From: Plicaturopsis crispa FD-325 SS-3
Taxonomy: Eukaryota; Basidiomycota; Agaricomycetes; Amylocorticiales; Amylocorticiaceae
Assembly (NCBI GenBank): GCA_000827205.1
Contig: KN832562.1
Span: 124,001 to 188,000 of the forward strand
DNA length: 64,000 nt
Direction of reading: 5' to 3'
Below the pieces are notes generated by a model. It had not been told where the DNA came from and searched no databases. It saw nothing but the letters and a program-made list of their open reading frames with translations. Each line of letters begins with the position of its first letter. Position 1 is the stretch's first letter. Below are positions 1-11,119 of the stretch, one piece after another. The position numbers were made by a program, and so were the translations under genes.

Positions 1-1597
1 TACAAGGTCGAGGAAGTGTAACCACTGCGGTGAGTATACGTGCACCGCTACTGCTACAATGTATTGAGGAAGAGCACAGGTTATTCGTATTGCAGCTCCT
101 GTGCAGATTACCAAGCCCTGATGCCGCGCAGCGGACCGCAGGGGGCTGGGTACGACGTCATGTCGGTGTGTGCGTACTGCATCGACCATCTCAACAGTAC
201 GTGGGCGTGTACCTCGGCTGCTCGTGCGCGTCAACCAACCCTGCTACGCTTTACTAGTCACCGCGGCGCCGCGTAGCAAGCTGAAAGCGATGCCCCTTTC
301 GAAGCTTCGCAAATATATTGCAGCGTACAACATCAAGGCCGATGGTGCGGTCGAGAAAGACCACCTAATCGACATTATTCTTGTACGTGAGATGCCCCTT
401 TTAAGAAATGGTCGTTTGTGCTGAATGCGTTTGACAGGATAAGAAGGTACGCTTGTTGAGAGTTTACATCGGCTAGTCTGACACCATATAGGAGCGCAAT
501 GGCTGCCTCCCGCGCGCGAACGAAGAATACTACCGCAAATATTCGGTGCCATACGTCGCCTCGCCTCCGCGTGGATTGTTCTCTCGGATCGCCGAAGAAC
601 TCAACCCCTCGAGTTCAATCTCGGGCTCGCACGAGCACACGGCTCGCCCCCCTCCACCGCGACAGCAGCCTCAACCCACGTTCGCCCGACCCGACCTCGA
701 GCCCGACCACCCCCACCCGCAGCCACGATTTGCGCCGCCACCAGGTCCACCGCCACCTCCGCGTCAGCCCCAGCCCCGGTACCACCCGCATCCCTACCCG
801 CAGCCGCCGCGCGCCGCGCCACAGCCCCAGGCGCAACCACCCCGCCGCCCGGCGTCGACTAGCCGGTCTGATAATCTCGCTGCACCACCGCCACAACGAC
901 AGCGCGCTGCCTCGTCATCGAGTCCGCCCGTGCGCGTACCTCCGCTAGAAGAGCTACTCGACTATGACAACCCGGCTGTTGGGGCGCTGTCTATATCTAC
1001 GCTGAAGGCGGTAAGTAATCATCATCGTTGTGATTGGGCCTAGCTGAGACCCGCTTAGATTTTGTTTGCGAATCACGTACCGGTTCACGCTGGGATGGTC
1101 CTCGAGAAGGGCGAGCTCGTGGCAAGAGTGCTTAGACTTATCCAAGACGAGCGCGATGAAATCGAGCGCAAGCGCCTCGCGGATGAACAGGAGGAGCTCG
1201 AGCGTCGGCGGAGAGAAGAGGAGCAGATTGCACAGGACCGCGCCGCGCGAGAGGAGTGGCGGCGCCGCGAGCAGGAGAAGGAGAAGCAGGCGCAGGGCGA
1301 GAAGGCAGAAGGCAGTGGCCAGGCGAAGCCGCCGCCCGCCGCAGCTACAGCCGAGCGCGCCGGTCTCTGCGTTATCTGCCAGGACGAGGAGGCGAATATC
1401 GTCGCTATGGACTGCGGGTACGTTTGGGCGCACATCCTTTTGGTCTTGGGTGGGAGGAGCTGACACTGGGCTGATATAGGCACCTCGCGATGTGCCGTGC
1501 GTGCTCGGAGCTGATCATGCATTCGAGCCGTGAATGTCCGCTGTGTCGTACGCGCATTGTCACCGAGCAGCGGCTGCTGCGCGTTTTCAAGTCGTAG
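1..1597 (+). CDS. FYVE-like/SAP-like/RING-finger E3 ubiquitin ligase (5' end missing)
   Basis: The gene enters from the left edge, so its start is not visible. Splicing about six short introns gives, in order: a FYVE-type zinc finger (CNHCG, then YCSSCADYQ, then VCAYC), a short SAP-like helix pair (residues reading LSKLRKYIAAYNIKADG), a long Pro/Arg/Gln-rich linker, and a Glu/Arg-rich coiled coil. The C-terminal C3HC4 RING begins CVICQDEEANIVAMDCGH and ends CPLCRTRI. This domain order matches animal CARP/rififylin E3 ligases, which sit on endosomal membranes and ubiquitinate signalling proteins. Membrane binding and E3 activity are inferred from the family. The RING cysteine/histidine set looks complete. 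The stop at 1595-1597 is clear and faces the convergent SEC24 gene. Confidence is high for the RING and good for FYVE. Confidence 0.85.
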
Positions 1598-1931
1598 CAC
1601 CCTTCCCAGGACATGCATCCCACTCTTCATCGACTACCACACATCAATTTACCCCACCCTCTTGCATTGTTCTTACAGGGATCTCATCGTTTTAAATTTT
1701 GGGCGGATTAAACTGACAGTACTCGTGTATGTATGTATCGTATCAACTTCCGTAGATAGGCTCATTCAATCCCATTGCTTATTAGGGGTGTTAAGCATTC
1801 AACGTCAGCGGTCTATATGTTGTCTAAGTCGAAGGCGCGGAGAGAGATCACAGTCGTTGACACTGGCGTGCGGCAGTAGTGGTCATGCAAGGCGTCGCTG
1901 CATTGTCGCATCCGTTTATTATAACACCCAA
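1598..1931. other. Convergent intergenic gap (RING ligase / SEC24)
   Basis: This is about 330 bases between two gene 3' ends. It is AT-richer than its flanks and carries no supported coding frame. It probably holds both 3' untranslated regions and polyadenylation signals. No structured RNA or repeat was seen. Confidence 0.5.
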
Positions 1932-4900
1932 CTAAGTATTCATTATGCATCGTCCGTCTATCTGTCTCAGTAGCTCCCCACACCGTTCACCTATCCAAGC
2001 ATCAGCCTTCCGTCCACCGCAACAAGACAATGGAAAAAGGCGTACCTTATCTCTGAGCTGCGATATGAACTGCTGGTAGCTCGGCAGCACGTCCGCGCGG
2101 TCCTGGATGAGGCAGCTCAAGGCCCACAGGCGAAGCGAGGGCTCCCCATCCTCCTTCACCACATACAGATGTGGATGGTACACTCCACGGCGCATTTCGC
2201 GCGTCTTCTGGATGACGGCGTTCACGCGCTCGCTGAAGGGGTTATCCAGGATAGGAAGAGTTGTCTGTAAGCGGGAGGTAAGCTCAGGCCCTGCGAAGAA
2301 CTGCATTGGGGTGTTTACCTTTCCGCCGCGCAAGACATCGTAGCTTGGCACGTTGAAGACGTCGAGCACGAGCTGCGGTACAGCGTCGCGGCCGACCCAG
2401 AGGAAAATGGTCTGGCCATCCTCGATGAGGAACAAGCCATGCCGTTCCAGACGCTCCGTCGTCAATGGCAGTGGCGTTGGAAGTATCACGCCTTGTTCAC
2501 CGACAGTTCCAGCCTAATCAAACGGTGGTTCAGTCATGAGAAAATTGTCCATGAGCACTGGGCGGAGTGATGTACTCACTTCGGGTGGCATACTATGTAG
2601 GGCGTATAGTGTAGGGTGGATATACGGTATAAGGGTTTGGGAAGGCAACGACGTTAAAAGAGCCTGCGCATACGCTCTGAGGTCCGGAGGAATTTGCGCG
2701 CTCTGCCGCACGCCGACCTATCCAACCAACGCATTAGACAAGTCCGCGACCGCAGAACAAGAGGTAACACAACGCGCACATTCTTCAGTAAACCCAGAAT
2801 CAAGACAGGTAGCATATGCAGATTCTCGCATATCGACAACTGTGCGCTCGCACCGGCACCACCGGCGGTCATGGTACTCTTGTAGGCCACGAGAATCTCG
2901 GCCATCTTTGCGAACAGCGCTTCTCGGGCGTCCTCTAGTTTGTGGGTGATGGACCGCTCGACGGCCTTGTTCGCCAGCAGGGTAGCGATTGCGACCTGAT
3001 CGGCGGAAGCGAAGATCTCGGAGACGCTGCTTGTGGTCGGCAATGCATGCGTGATCACCCGTATACGTCGTTCTCCTACAACGAGCATGAACTGTGTGAG
3101 CGTGGCGATACGATACGAGCAAACAGATATTCTTTACCGTAGCACGTTGTATGCAGGACGGCAGTTTGGAACACTACGAACGGCTGCGTGAGGTTATCCT
3201 CAATTTGAACCTCTATGGAATACGACTGATCCTGTGGAACAGCAGGCATTGCAAGTAAATCGGTGGACCGGACGAAAAAGTTTCCGTGGAACGAGGCCAT
3301 CCGGAGCCCTAAAATATGAGCCGCTGTGAGTATCGCGGCAACAGAATATTTGGGGAACAGGTATCGCACCTCGTGAGGCACGGACGCGCATTACAGCTTC
3401 AAGCATGATAGGCATCGCGAGCACCTCGCCGAATTCGTGCGCGAATTTGTGTGCATCCTCTGGGTGGGCAGCGTTGAAGGCGGGGTAGTAATACGTCTGG
3501 CCAGATGTGTAGTGCGGGAGACATGCTGTGAAGTGGTCAGTTCAACGCTTATGTCGAGAGGTGTTGGTTAATTACCGAGAGTCGCAGTGTCCTGGTAGCT
3601 AGAACTCGTGAGGAACATGTCGACAGACACTTGAGCGCGCGAGCACTCTATAGCGAATAACTTGTAGAACGATGATGCGGCCTGTAGTAAACTCGACTCC
3701 TGTGCATGCATAAGCACGACCATTTTTAAGGATAAGTACAAGGACGCACTTTCGATGTACCAAGAATTTTCGGATCTTCTCTGTTCTTCAGTGCGCCGGG
3801 TCCGATGTTTGGCAAACTACCGGATAGGACAGTAATTTTGCCACCGACTGGTGCCTGGCTAGAGTTCAGTACAAAAGAAGGTGCAATGGTGCAATGCGGC
3901 GTACCATGAGTTTGAAACCAGCGTCCAACGCCGCGCCTAGGCAGCTGCCCACGACGTGATTGTCTTGGAACATGTTATTTATGTTGCCCAAGAGCGTTTC
4001 CAAGCCCACACGCGACTCAGAGAGGTTGACACATAAGTTGACGGGCCGCGGCAAGAACACATCGTCGAGGTCTGAGACGACGAGCATCTCGACGTCAGTA
4101 GAACCCGGCTGGAGTTTGATGAGAAATATGCATCGGGCACGAAGGAAACGCACGAACCGGGATGGAGAAAAAGTACAGCGCGACGTCAAAACAAACGATA
4201 GAAATCTTTGTGCGGTTTCCTTCGTTGGGGATGCGGTCCAGGTTCTCAAGAATCGTACGCGTCGCGGTTGCAACCATGCCTAGGGGCCAGGCCTGAGGCT
4301 CAGCGTAGACATAGCACACCTCCCGGACTCACCTGATTGCACCGCCGCGTGACTGACGTCGATAAGGAACACATAAATGGGGGGCTGAGGCGGCCTGATC
4401 ATGTACTCGGTGGGCGCGACAAATTCGACGACCGAGTTGTTCATCTCCGGGCGCGCCCACCTGTCGCCAGGCTGGTTCCGTTCCTGGTCCCAGTCGAAAA
4501 GCTGAGGCACCTCGTTTGACATCGAGCACATACAGCACCGCCAGCTTTAGGACGCGTTAGTTTTGCAGGCGATGAACCCCAATCCACGCACCGATTTCCC
4601 CCTTCTTGAAACTGAACGTATGGATTGATATATGTCCGACACCGTCTGCATCGCGCAATTACATTGTCGGATATCACGGGCACGGGCTCATCGCCCTCCT
4701 TCAGAGTTCTGTACGGCGTTATTACCAGTCCAAGCGGTATTTTCGTCTTGTTGAGCAGTGACGAGGTGGTCGGTATAGCGTTCAGCGTGCATCTTTGGTA
4801 AGACGGGTGAGCATTCGCGTTCGGGGATGGCGACAGGCACGCGTTTTGAGGAAGCCGTATCTCGGGCGGCGGTCTATGCAATTCTCGCGGGTCGGGTGGG

Positions 4901-5507
4901 GAGGTAAGGAGATTCGTCGTGTACAGCTGCAGCGGCTTCTGCGCTGCACCAATGACCATAGACCCAAACTGGTTGGAGAGACTGTCGACCATCGATGGTG
5001 AGGGCTGCGCATTGATGTAATCCGGTTCACCTGGGATCTGCGCATAATACGACGGCTGCTGCTGCTGCTGCGTCTGAAACTGCTGCTCACCCGCAAGTCC
5101 CGGTGTGAATAGCTGTCCCTGCGTAGGCGGTGCGTGAAGCTGAGAGCCACCTGCATCGCCCGCTTCTGCCGAGTAGTATATCTGCGTCTCTCCTGCAGCA
5201 TACTGCCTACGTTTTCCGTGTGCGTGGCTGGGAGGCGGAGAAACCGACGGTGCCTGTCCAAACGGCGCGATAGACCCTTGGGAAGGAAACTCCCATTGCG
5301 AACGGCCTGTTGTCGTCTCTAAATAAGGCACGTCAGCTACAATATCCTACATGGAGCACGCAGGACTTGCCGATGAAGACGTATCGCTGGTGTTCAGGAT
5401 TCCTGGCATCACCGGCGTCAAACTCAGGGAAACCAGTTCATCTACGCGTAATATTCGTACCATTCACTGGCCCATCCGGGCGGTAGTTGCGGTGTCGGAG
5501 ATGCCAT
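1932..5507 (-). CDS. SEC24: COPII coat cargo-binding subunit Sec24, with N-terminal WW-like domain
   Basis: Sec24 selects cargo and, with Sec23, forms the inner COPII coat on ER exit sites. The protein shows the Sec24 order: a Gln/Pro-rich N terminus, a zinc finger near residue 250 ([14 protein letters not shown], then CSMSNEVP), a trunk beginning [20 protein letters not shown], the beta-sandwich and helical regions, and a C-terminal gelsolin-like domain ([18 protein letters not shown]). The start at 5507 follows a very short first exon reading [16 protein letters not shown]. Spliced to the next exons it makes a WW-like module (LPPGW, then a QRYVF strand, then [11 protein letters not shown]) that yeast and human Sec24 lack. 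The second splice in that module is ambiguous. At least ten short introns are needed. It shares a divergent promoter region with the CSC1-like gene. Confidence 0.93.
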
Positions 5508-6175
5508 CGCGTATTTGAGACTGTAGCGGTATTTAACAGGAAGAACGCGCAAGTTCGCAATGCGCTCTATGCACGCCACAGTCCGAGGACCCCACGTGGA
5601 ATTTATTATTTATTTACCACCGGCAATCGGGACACGGAACTTTTAGTATCTTTCGCCGAAATCCAGGAAAAATACTCTCACTGCAACACTTGTGCCTTGC
5701 AAGTTGCAGGCGCTCCATACTCTCTCATGACAGCTTGTGGGCCGCGTTGAAATGCTACGAAACCAGCCATATGTTCGCGCGAGAGGCGGAGAGACCGCTG
5801 TGAGCAGGGAGTTATGTAGCCAGGTGATTTCATTAAAAATCTGTTGAAAATCTGGATAAACAATTGATGCGAAATAGTACGCGCCGCGGCCACAACCTCA
5901 AGCCTGCTCGAGCATCGTCTTTCTGAATCTCCAAGTTGCTGTTTGTACTCTGGCTCTGCACCTACCTACCTGCACGTCCACGTCAGGACAAGCACTGCTG
6001 GCCGCCTTTGGACCTGCCTAGACCACGACCTACCAAGTACGGTAAGTACAATCAGTGATGTCAGTGCTAGTGATCGGTGGAGCGGGGTTGACGGAAGTGG
6101 CATAGGCTCCTTTTTATACTTAACGAAAATCCTGTTTTACCGAGCAACGAAAACCACGCTCTTTTCCTAACCACC
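5508..6175. promoter_or_regulatory. Divergent promoter region (SEC24 / CSC1-like)
   Basis: About 670 bases lie between the two start codons with no supported coding frame. A TATA-like stretch (tttttatact, near 6111) lies about 60 bases before the CSC1-like start. Pyrimidine-rich tracts typical of fungal promoters occur before 6170. The promoter role is inferred from position. Confidence 0.45.
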
Positions 6176-9100
6176 ATGTACGTTGTCCTTTTTTCTTGTT
6201 GCTGGAGGTCGAAATTAACGTGTCTTGTGGTACAGGAGTGACTCGTCTGTGCAGGCGAAAGCGACGTCGGCGACGACGCCGACTTTCGTGACTGCGCTCG
6301 TCTTCAACGCCATCGTTTTTGGCGCAGAACTCGTCGCGTTCACCATCCTCCGTCGATATTTCAAATCTGTCTACGAGGCGCGTACATTGTCTTTGGTATC
6401 CCGGTGAGTTTTTTTCGCGCCTCCCCCCTTCGTCGTCCGAGCTCACGACGCGGCACAGAAAACGCGTCCAACCCATTGGAGGCAGCCTTTTGACATGGCC
6501 ATGGATGGTGCTTAAAGCGAACTACCAGGATATTGCCAAAGTCAATGGCTTGGACGCCTACTTCTTCGTTCGGTTTCTGCGCATGATGACCCGCATCCTT
6601 CTTCCGATGTGGGTCATCTCCTGGATTGTTCTTCTCCCCATCACCGCTATTGGCACCAGCAACGGTGACAGCACCGGACTCGACAAGTACTCGTACGGCA
6701 ACGTCGGACAAGACGACGGCACTCGTCTCTGGGCACACCTCGTCCTGACCTGGGTGTTTACAAGTGAGTTTAGCGTTCGCCTCGTGCCAGGCACGCGACG
6801 TCACTCAATCTCAACCTTTTCCTCCAGTTTGGATATGGTGGAACATCAAGCGCGAGATGCGGCACTTCACGATTAAGCGGCAGCAGCACCTGATCTCGCC
6901 TGAGCACTCCTCCTCCGTGCAGGCAAACACAGTTCTTCTCACAGGCATCCCACAGCGGTTCCTGAACGAGCCCGCACTGCGGCGCATGTACAACCACCTC
7001 CCGGGAGGTGTCAAGACCGTATGGCTGAACCGCGACCTGAAAGAGCTCCCGGATCTGTACGACCGCCGTGAGGCTGCGTGCCGGAAGCTCGAAAGCGCCG
7101 AAACGAGCTTACTCGCTACCGCCGCGAAGCTGCGTGCCAACGACGCGAAGAAGAACGCCACAAACGGCGAGGCGGCCGCGGAGCCCACACCGGCGGTAGC
7201 GTCCGACGTCGAGCGCGGCGACACATCCCGCGCCGCGAGCCTCGTGCCCGCTGCTGACCGGCCCACACATCGTCTCCCCCTCGGCTTCCTACCGTTCGCA
7301 CTTCCTCTCATCGGCAAAAAGGTCGACAGCATCGAGTGGGCACGCGAGGAGATCGCCACGACCAACGGGCTGCTGGAGAAGGGCCGTGCGACTATCGAGG
7401 CGCAGGCCACGCACGGGCTCGACGCGAAGAAGGGGCTGCTCGGGCGCGTTCCCGTGGTCGGCGGCAAATTTGCGGGCAACAGCACCAGCAAGGCGAACCC
7501 GTTCGACAAGCAGGACGTAGAGGTTGATCAGAAGCGCAACGCAGAGAACATCGAGATGAGCCCCACGGGGAGCTCGGAAACGGACCGCCCGCCCATCGGA
7601 CAGGACTACCCCCCAATGAACTCGGCGTTCCTCACCTTCCACAAACAGGCGGCAGCGCATCTTGCCGTGCAGGCGCTAGCGCACCACGAACCCTATCGGA
7701 TGTCATCGCGTTATGTCGAGGTCGCGCCCGAGGATGTTATTTGGGGCAACTTGGGCCTTAATCCTTACGAAGCCAAGGGTCGCATGCTTGTCTCGTATGC
7801 CGCAACCGCAGGCCTCATCATCCTTTGGTCGTTCCCCGTCGCCTTCGTCGGTGCCGTCAGCAACGTCGCTGCTCTGTGCACGCAGTATCATTGGCTGAGC
7901 TGGATCTGCGCGCTGCCAGACGTCGTCGTTGGCATCATCGCAGGTATTTTGCCGCCCGTGTTGCTTGCGGTGCTTATGATGCTGCTCCCCATCGTATTGC
8001 GTCTGTTGGGACGGTTTGAAGGCATCCCTCAACGCACCGGACTCGAGCTCAGTTTGATGAGCAGATTCTTTATTTTCCAAGTTATTGTGAGTGCCGCTGG
8101 CGTTCGCCTTGTGGAACTCAGCTAATACTTGTCCGCTAGCATTCGTTCTTGATCGTCACACTCAGTTCTGGTATTATTAAAGCTCTTCCCGAGCTCACGA
8201 AAAATCCGGCAGGCATCCCCGCCCTCCTTGCGAACAAGCTCCCCGGCGCCTCCATTTTCTTCCTCACCTACATCGTCCTTCAAGGCTTGTCGGGCACTGC
8301 CGGTGGATTCCTCCAAATTGTCACCCTCATATTGTATTATGTCAAGCTTTATATCCTTGGAAGCACCCCGCGTTCCATTTATAACATTAAATTCGGCGGG
8401 CGTAGCGTCGCATGGGGCACGCTATTCCCCACCACCACCTTGCTAGTCGTCATCAGTACGTCCTTCTCCTGTCACTCTACGGGATGCATGCTAATCCATA
8501 CATTGACACAGCTCTCGGCTACTCCACCATCGCCCCCATTATCAACGGTCTCGCATGCTTCACTTTCTTCCTGTTCTACCTTCTGTACAAGTACCTCTTC
8601 CTCTGGGTGCTCGACCAGCCCCCTTCCAGCGACACCGGAGGTCTGTTCTTCCCCAAGGCCCTGCAACACGTCTTTGTCGGCCTGTACGTGCAGCAAGTAT
8701 GCCTCTGCGCGCTGTTCTTCCTTGCGCAGGACAGCAACGGCCACGCTTCCGCGATTCCGGAGGGCGCGCTGATGGTCGTGTTAATCGTGTTTACCGCGTT
8801 CTACCAGATGATGATCCACAACTCGTACGGCCCGCTCATCCACTTCCTCCCGCTCAGCCTCGCGGACCGCACCTACGGCGGCGGTGAGGGCGACGAGCAG
8901 CCGCAGCCGCAGATGGACGGCCCGAGCGAAAAGGGCAAGGCCGCTTCCCCGATCGCGGATGACGACACCGAGTCGCAGTCCCGCGCGCCGTTGGTCTCGA
9001 AGGGCCAGATCAGCAACGACTATGGCTTCGCGCAGCCGGCGGCGTCGCGTCCACAGCCGATTGTGTGGTTCCCGCGCGATACGCTGGGCCTCGCGGAGGA

Positions 9101-9218
9101 GGAAGTCGCCGCGAACCGCGCTGCGGGCATCGACGTCAGCTTGGAGGGCGCGGAGATGAGCGAGAAGGGCAAAGTGCAGATTGCGGGTGCCCCTCCTGGT
9201 CTCGAAACAACAAGCTGA
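6176..9218 (+). CDS. CSC1: CSC1/OSCA/TMEM63-type calcium-permeable mechanosensitive channel
   Basis: Proteins of this DUF221 family are multi-pass cation channels opened by osmotic or mechanical stress. The spliced product, about 915 residues, has the late-exocytosis N-terminal membrane region (FVTALVFNAIVFGAELVAF), the cytosolic domain with HTVLLTGIP-like text (ANTVLLTGIPQRFLNE), and a 7TM RSN1-type core (for example GRMLVSYAATAGLIILWSFP and TPRSIYNIKF). It ends in an acidic Ser/Pro-rich cytosolic tail. Introns follow SLVSR, TWVFT, FIFQVI and TLLVVI. The start is unusual: AT at 6176-6177 is joined across a 58-base intron (6178-6235) to G at 6236, giving ATG then SDSSVQAKA. No other in-frame ATG lies at the right place. 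The cytosolic loop at about residues 190-330 is long and Ala/Lys-rich. Confidence 0.92.
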
Positions 9219-9655
9219 ACGACCGTCCCATGACCATGCCCCTCGTCCTCCCTTTTGGCCCGCTTCCTTTTCCCTCTTGTGCCGTCCTCTCGTCCTCTTG
9301 TCGTCTTGTCGCGAACTTCTCCTGTCGAACTCATATGTCTGATGCTCTGCCGTTCGTTTCCCTCGCATAATTTTAGATATAGCACTAGCTACCCACACCT
9401 TCTTGCTCCCGACGATTGACTCTCCTTACCTGCGTAGATAATCGTGTACAAGTGTATAATCGTTGGTAGCACTTACCCTGATAGCCTATAAACGATACCC
9501 CTTCCAACGTTCTTGCCGTCCCTCGCATGTATCCTACAGCGTAATTATTCAAACTGCCTTTTGAATCGCTGACCGGTCTGTGTATTATATTGAGATACAT
9601 AAATTATATAGACCGTACTGCAGAAAAGCTGCTACGGGACACCCAACACCGCGCC
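9219..9655. other. Convergent intergenic gap (CSC1-like / ATP10)
   Basis: About 440 bases separate two gene 3' ends. It begins with a long CT-rich stretch and becomes AT-rich towards 9600. No coding frame or repeat is supported. It most likely holds the 3' untranslated regions. Confidence 0.5.
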
Positions 9656-10742
9656 CTAGCCTTTCCCCGGACTTTTCTTCTTGTTCTTCTCTAGCCGGGT
9701 AAGCAGCACCTTCACACAGCCCTCCAAGGCCGCGGCCTCTTCAGGTTTTGCGTCCGCACATCCCGCCCATCTGACCTTCAGATTTTCGTCCACCAAATAG
9801 ACGTACCCGACGTGCTTGTTGACCATGCCCAGCCCCGCGCGCTGATACTCCATGTTCTGGCTCGAGACGAGATACGTCGGATGCAGAGGCTTGGGGATAG
9901 TAGACCGTATCGATTTGAGAAAGAGCGAAACGAGGAAGGATTTGAGGATGTTTTCCTGGAGATTGATCTGGATGTATTGGAATAGAGGGTTGTCCTTGTG
10001 TAACTTGTTGCAATGCTGGGCAAAGCCGAGCACATGCGTCTACAACGTGCACTTAGTTAGACATGGCGAATACGCGAGCGATTGATAAGTCACCTCGGAT
10101 ATTTTGCTGGATAGCATGGCGATGACGGAGATTCGGCCGTAGCACATATTCGTTGTGTGCTTTGTTTCCTTGGTATCTAGGCTCATGCCTACTATGTCGG
10201 GAAAGTACAGCGCTACCTGATGGATTACCAAGTCAAGCTGATGTACCGGTAGGGATATGTGAGGGTACGAACGTCTTCACGGATATTCACTGGCGGTGCT
10301 ATCCAAGTCTTGCCTCCGTGCCTCCGCGTAGCATTCAGATCTGTAAAGTATCCTTTCGTTGCTTCTCGGATCCTACACACAAGGTTGAATTACACGCGCA
10401 GATTTGAAAGGCAATAATTTCCACGTACAAATGTTCTCTCTGCGCGAGGCGTACATCCTGGTCCATGAGCGCGTTCCTCTTGTCTGCCCACGTCTGCATG
10501 GTCGTGGTTGGCCGCTCTGCTACACCCAAAGGACGGTCGAGCATTTTCAGCGGCGCATCCCTAGGGTCACTAGGCGCAGACTTTGCGTCCGCTTTCGCTT
10601 TCTCCTTTGCCGGTGTACTTGCGGCTTGGGTCGCCGGCTTCGGAGACGAAGAAAGATATCGCAGAGAGTGTCTGCATGATGCTTGTTGGATGAAGCTCCG
10701 TAGCAAAGTCGTTCTGGAGGAGAAAGGCGGCAGCAGGTGCAT
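9656..10742 (-). CDS. ATP10: Mitochondrial ATP synthase assembly factor Atp10
   Basis: Atp10 is an inner-membrane chaperone that binds Atp6 and helps assemble the F0 sector of ATP synthase. The N terminus is a typical presequence, rich in Arg and Ser and lacking acidic residues (MHLLPPFSSRTTLLRSF). It is followed by a Lys/Ala/Pro linker and the family signature text PLGVAERPTTTMQTW. The spliced middle part reads GYFTDLNATRRHGGKTWIAP, close to the conserved Atp10 block. The C-terminal block includes FQYIQINLQENILKSFL and HVGYVYLVDENLKVRWAGCA and ends GKG. About three short introns are needed near 10030-10090, 10220-10270 and 10340-10400. It is divergent from the RMD1-like gene. Confidence 0.93.
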
Positions 10743-11119
10743 GGCGAAGGTCGCTAGTGTGTAGTGCAGAGTGGTAGGAGCAAACGCGCCGGAGACTTTG
10801 AAGTGAAGCGCCAGAATCGGAAGGAAATTCGGAGTTCGGAAATATGACCTATGAGCTCAGCGTTTCCTGGCTTCGTCCATTGCACTTCTCCTCCGTTCCA
10901 CCTCCATCTTTCATTTCTTGCAGAGACACGGAAAATCTACTCTGGAGGAGTCTTATTGCTCCCAACACTAGTTCCAGGCGCATAACTGGACAACCAAACC
11001 TACAAGGCACTGCCGAGGACTGTTTACCACTCTTCGCATATACCCCCGAGCGAAAACCTCGCAAACCCAGCAAACTTACGGTCAAATAATCTGATTATCT
11101 TTATTATTCGTTACGGAAC
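10743..11119. promoter_or_regulatory. Divergent promoter region (ATP10 / RMD1-like)
   Basis: About 380 bases lie between two start codons on opposite strands, with no supported coding frame. CT-rich runs lie near 10860-10910. Both neighbours may be mitochondrial, so shared control is possible but not shown. Confidence 0.4.

Noticed and set aside
601-896. Long minus-strand frames opposite the RING ligase linker
   Set aside because: They are shadows of a GC-rich, Pro/Arg-rich coding stretch on the plus strand and have no family resemblance.
6811-7509. 232-residue minus-strand frame opposite the CSC1-like channel
   Set aside because: Shadow of a GC-rich coding exon. The plus-strand frame has the conserved channel text.
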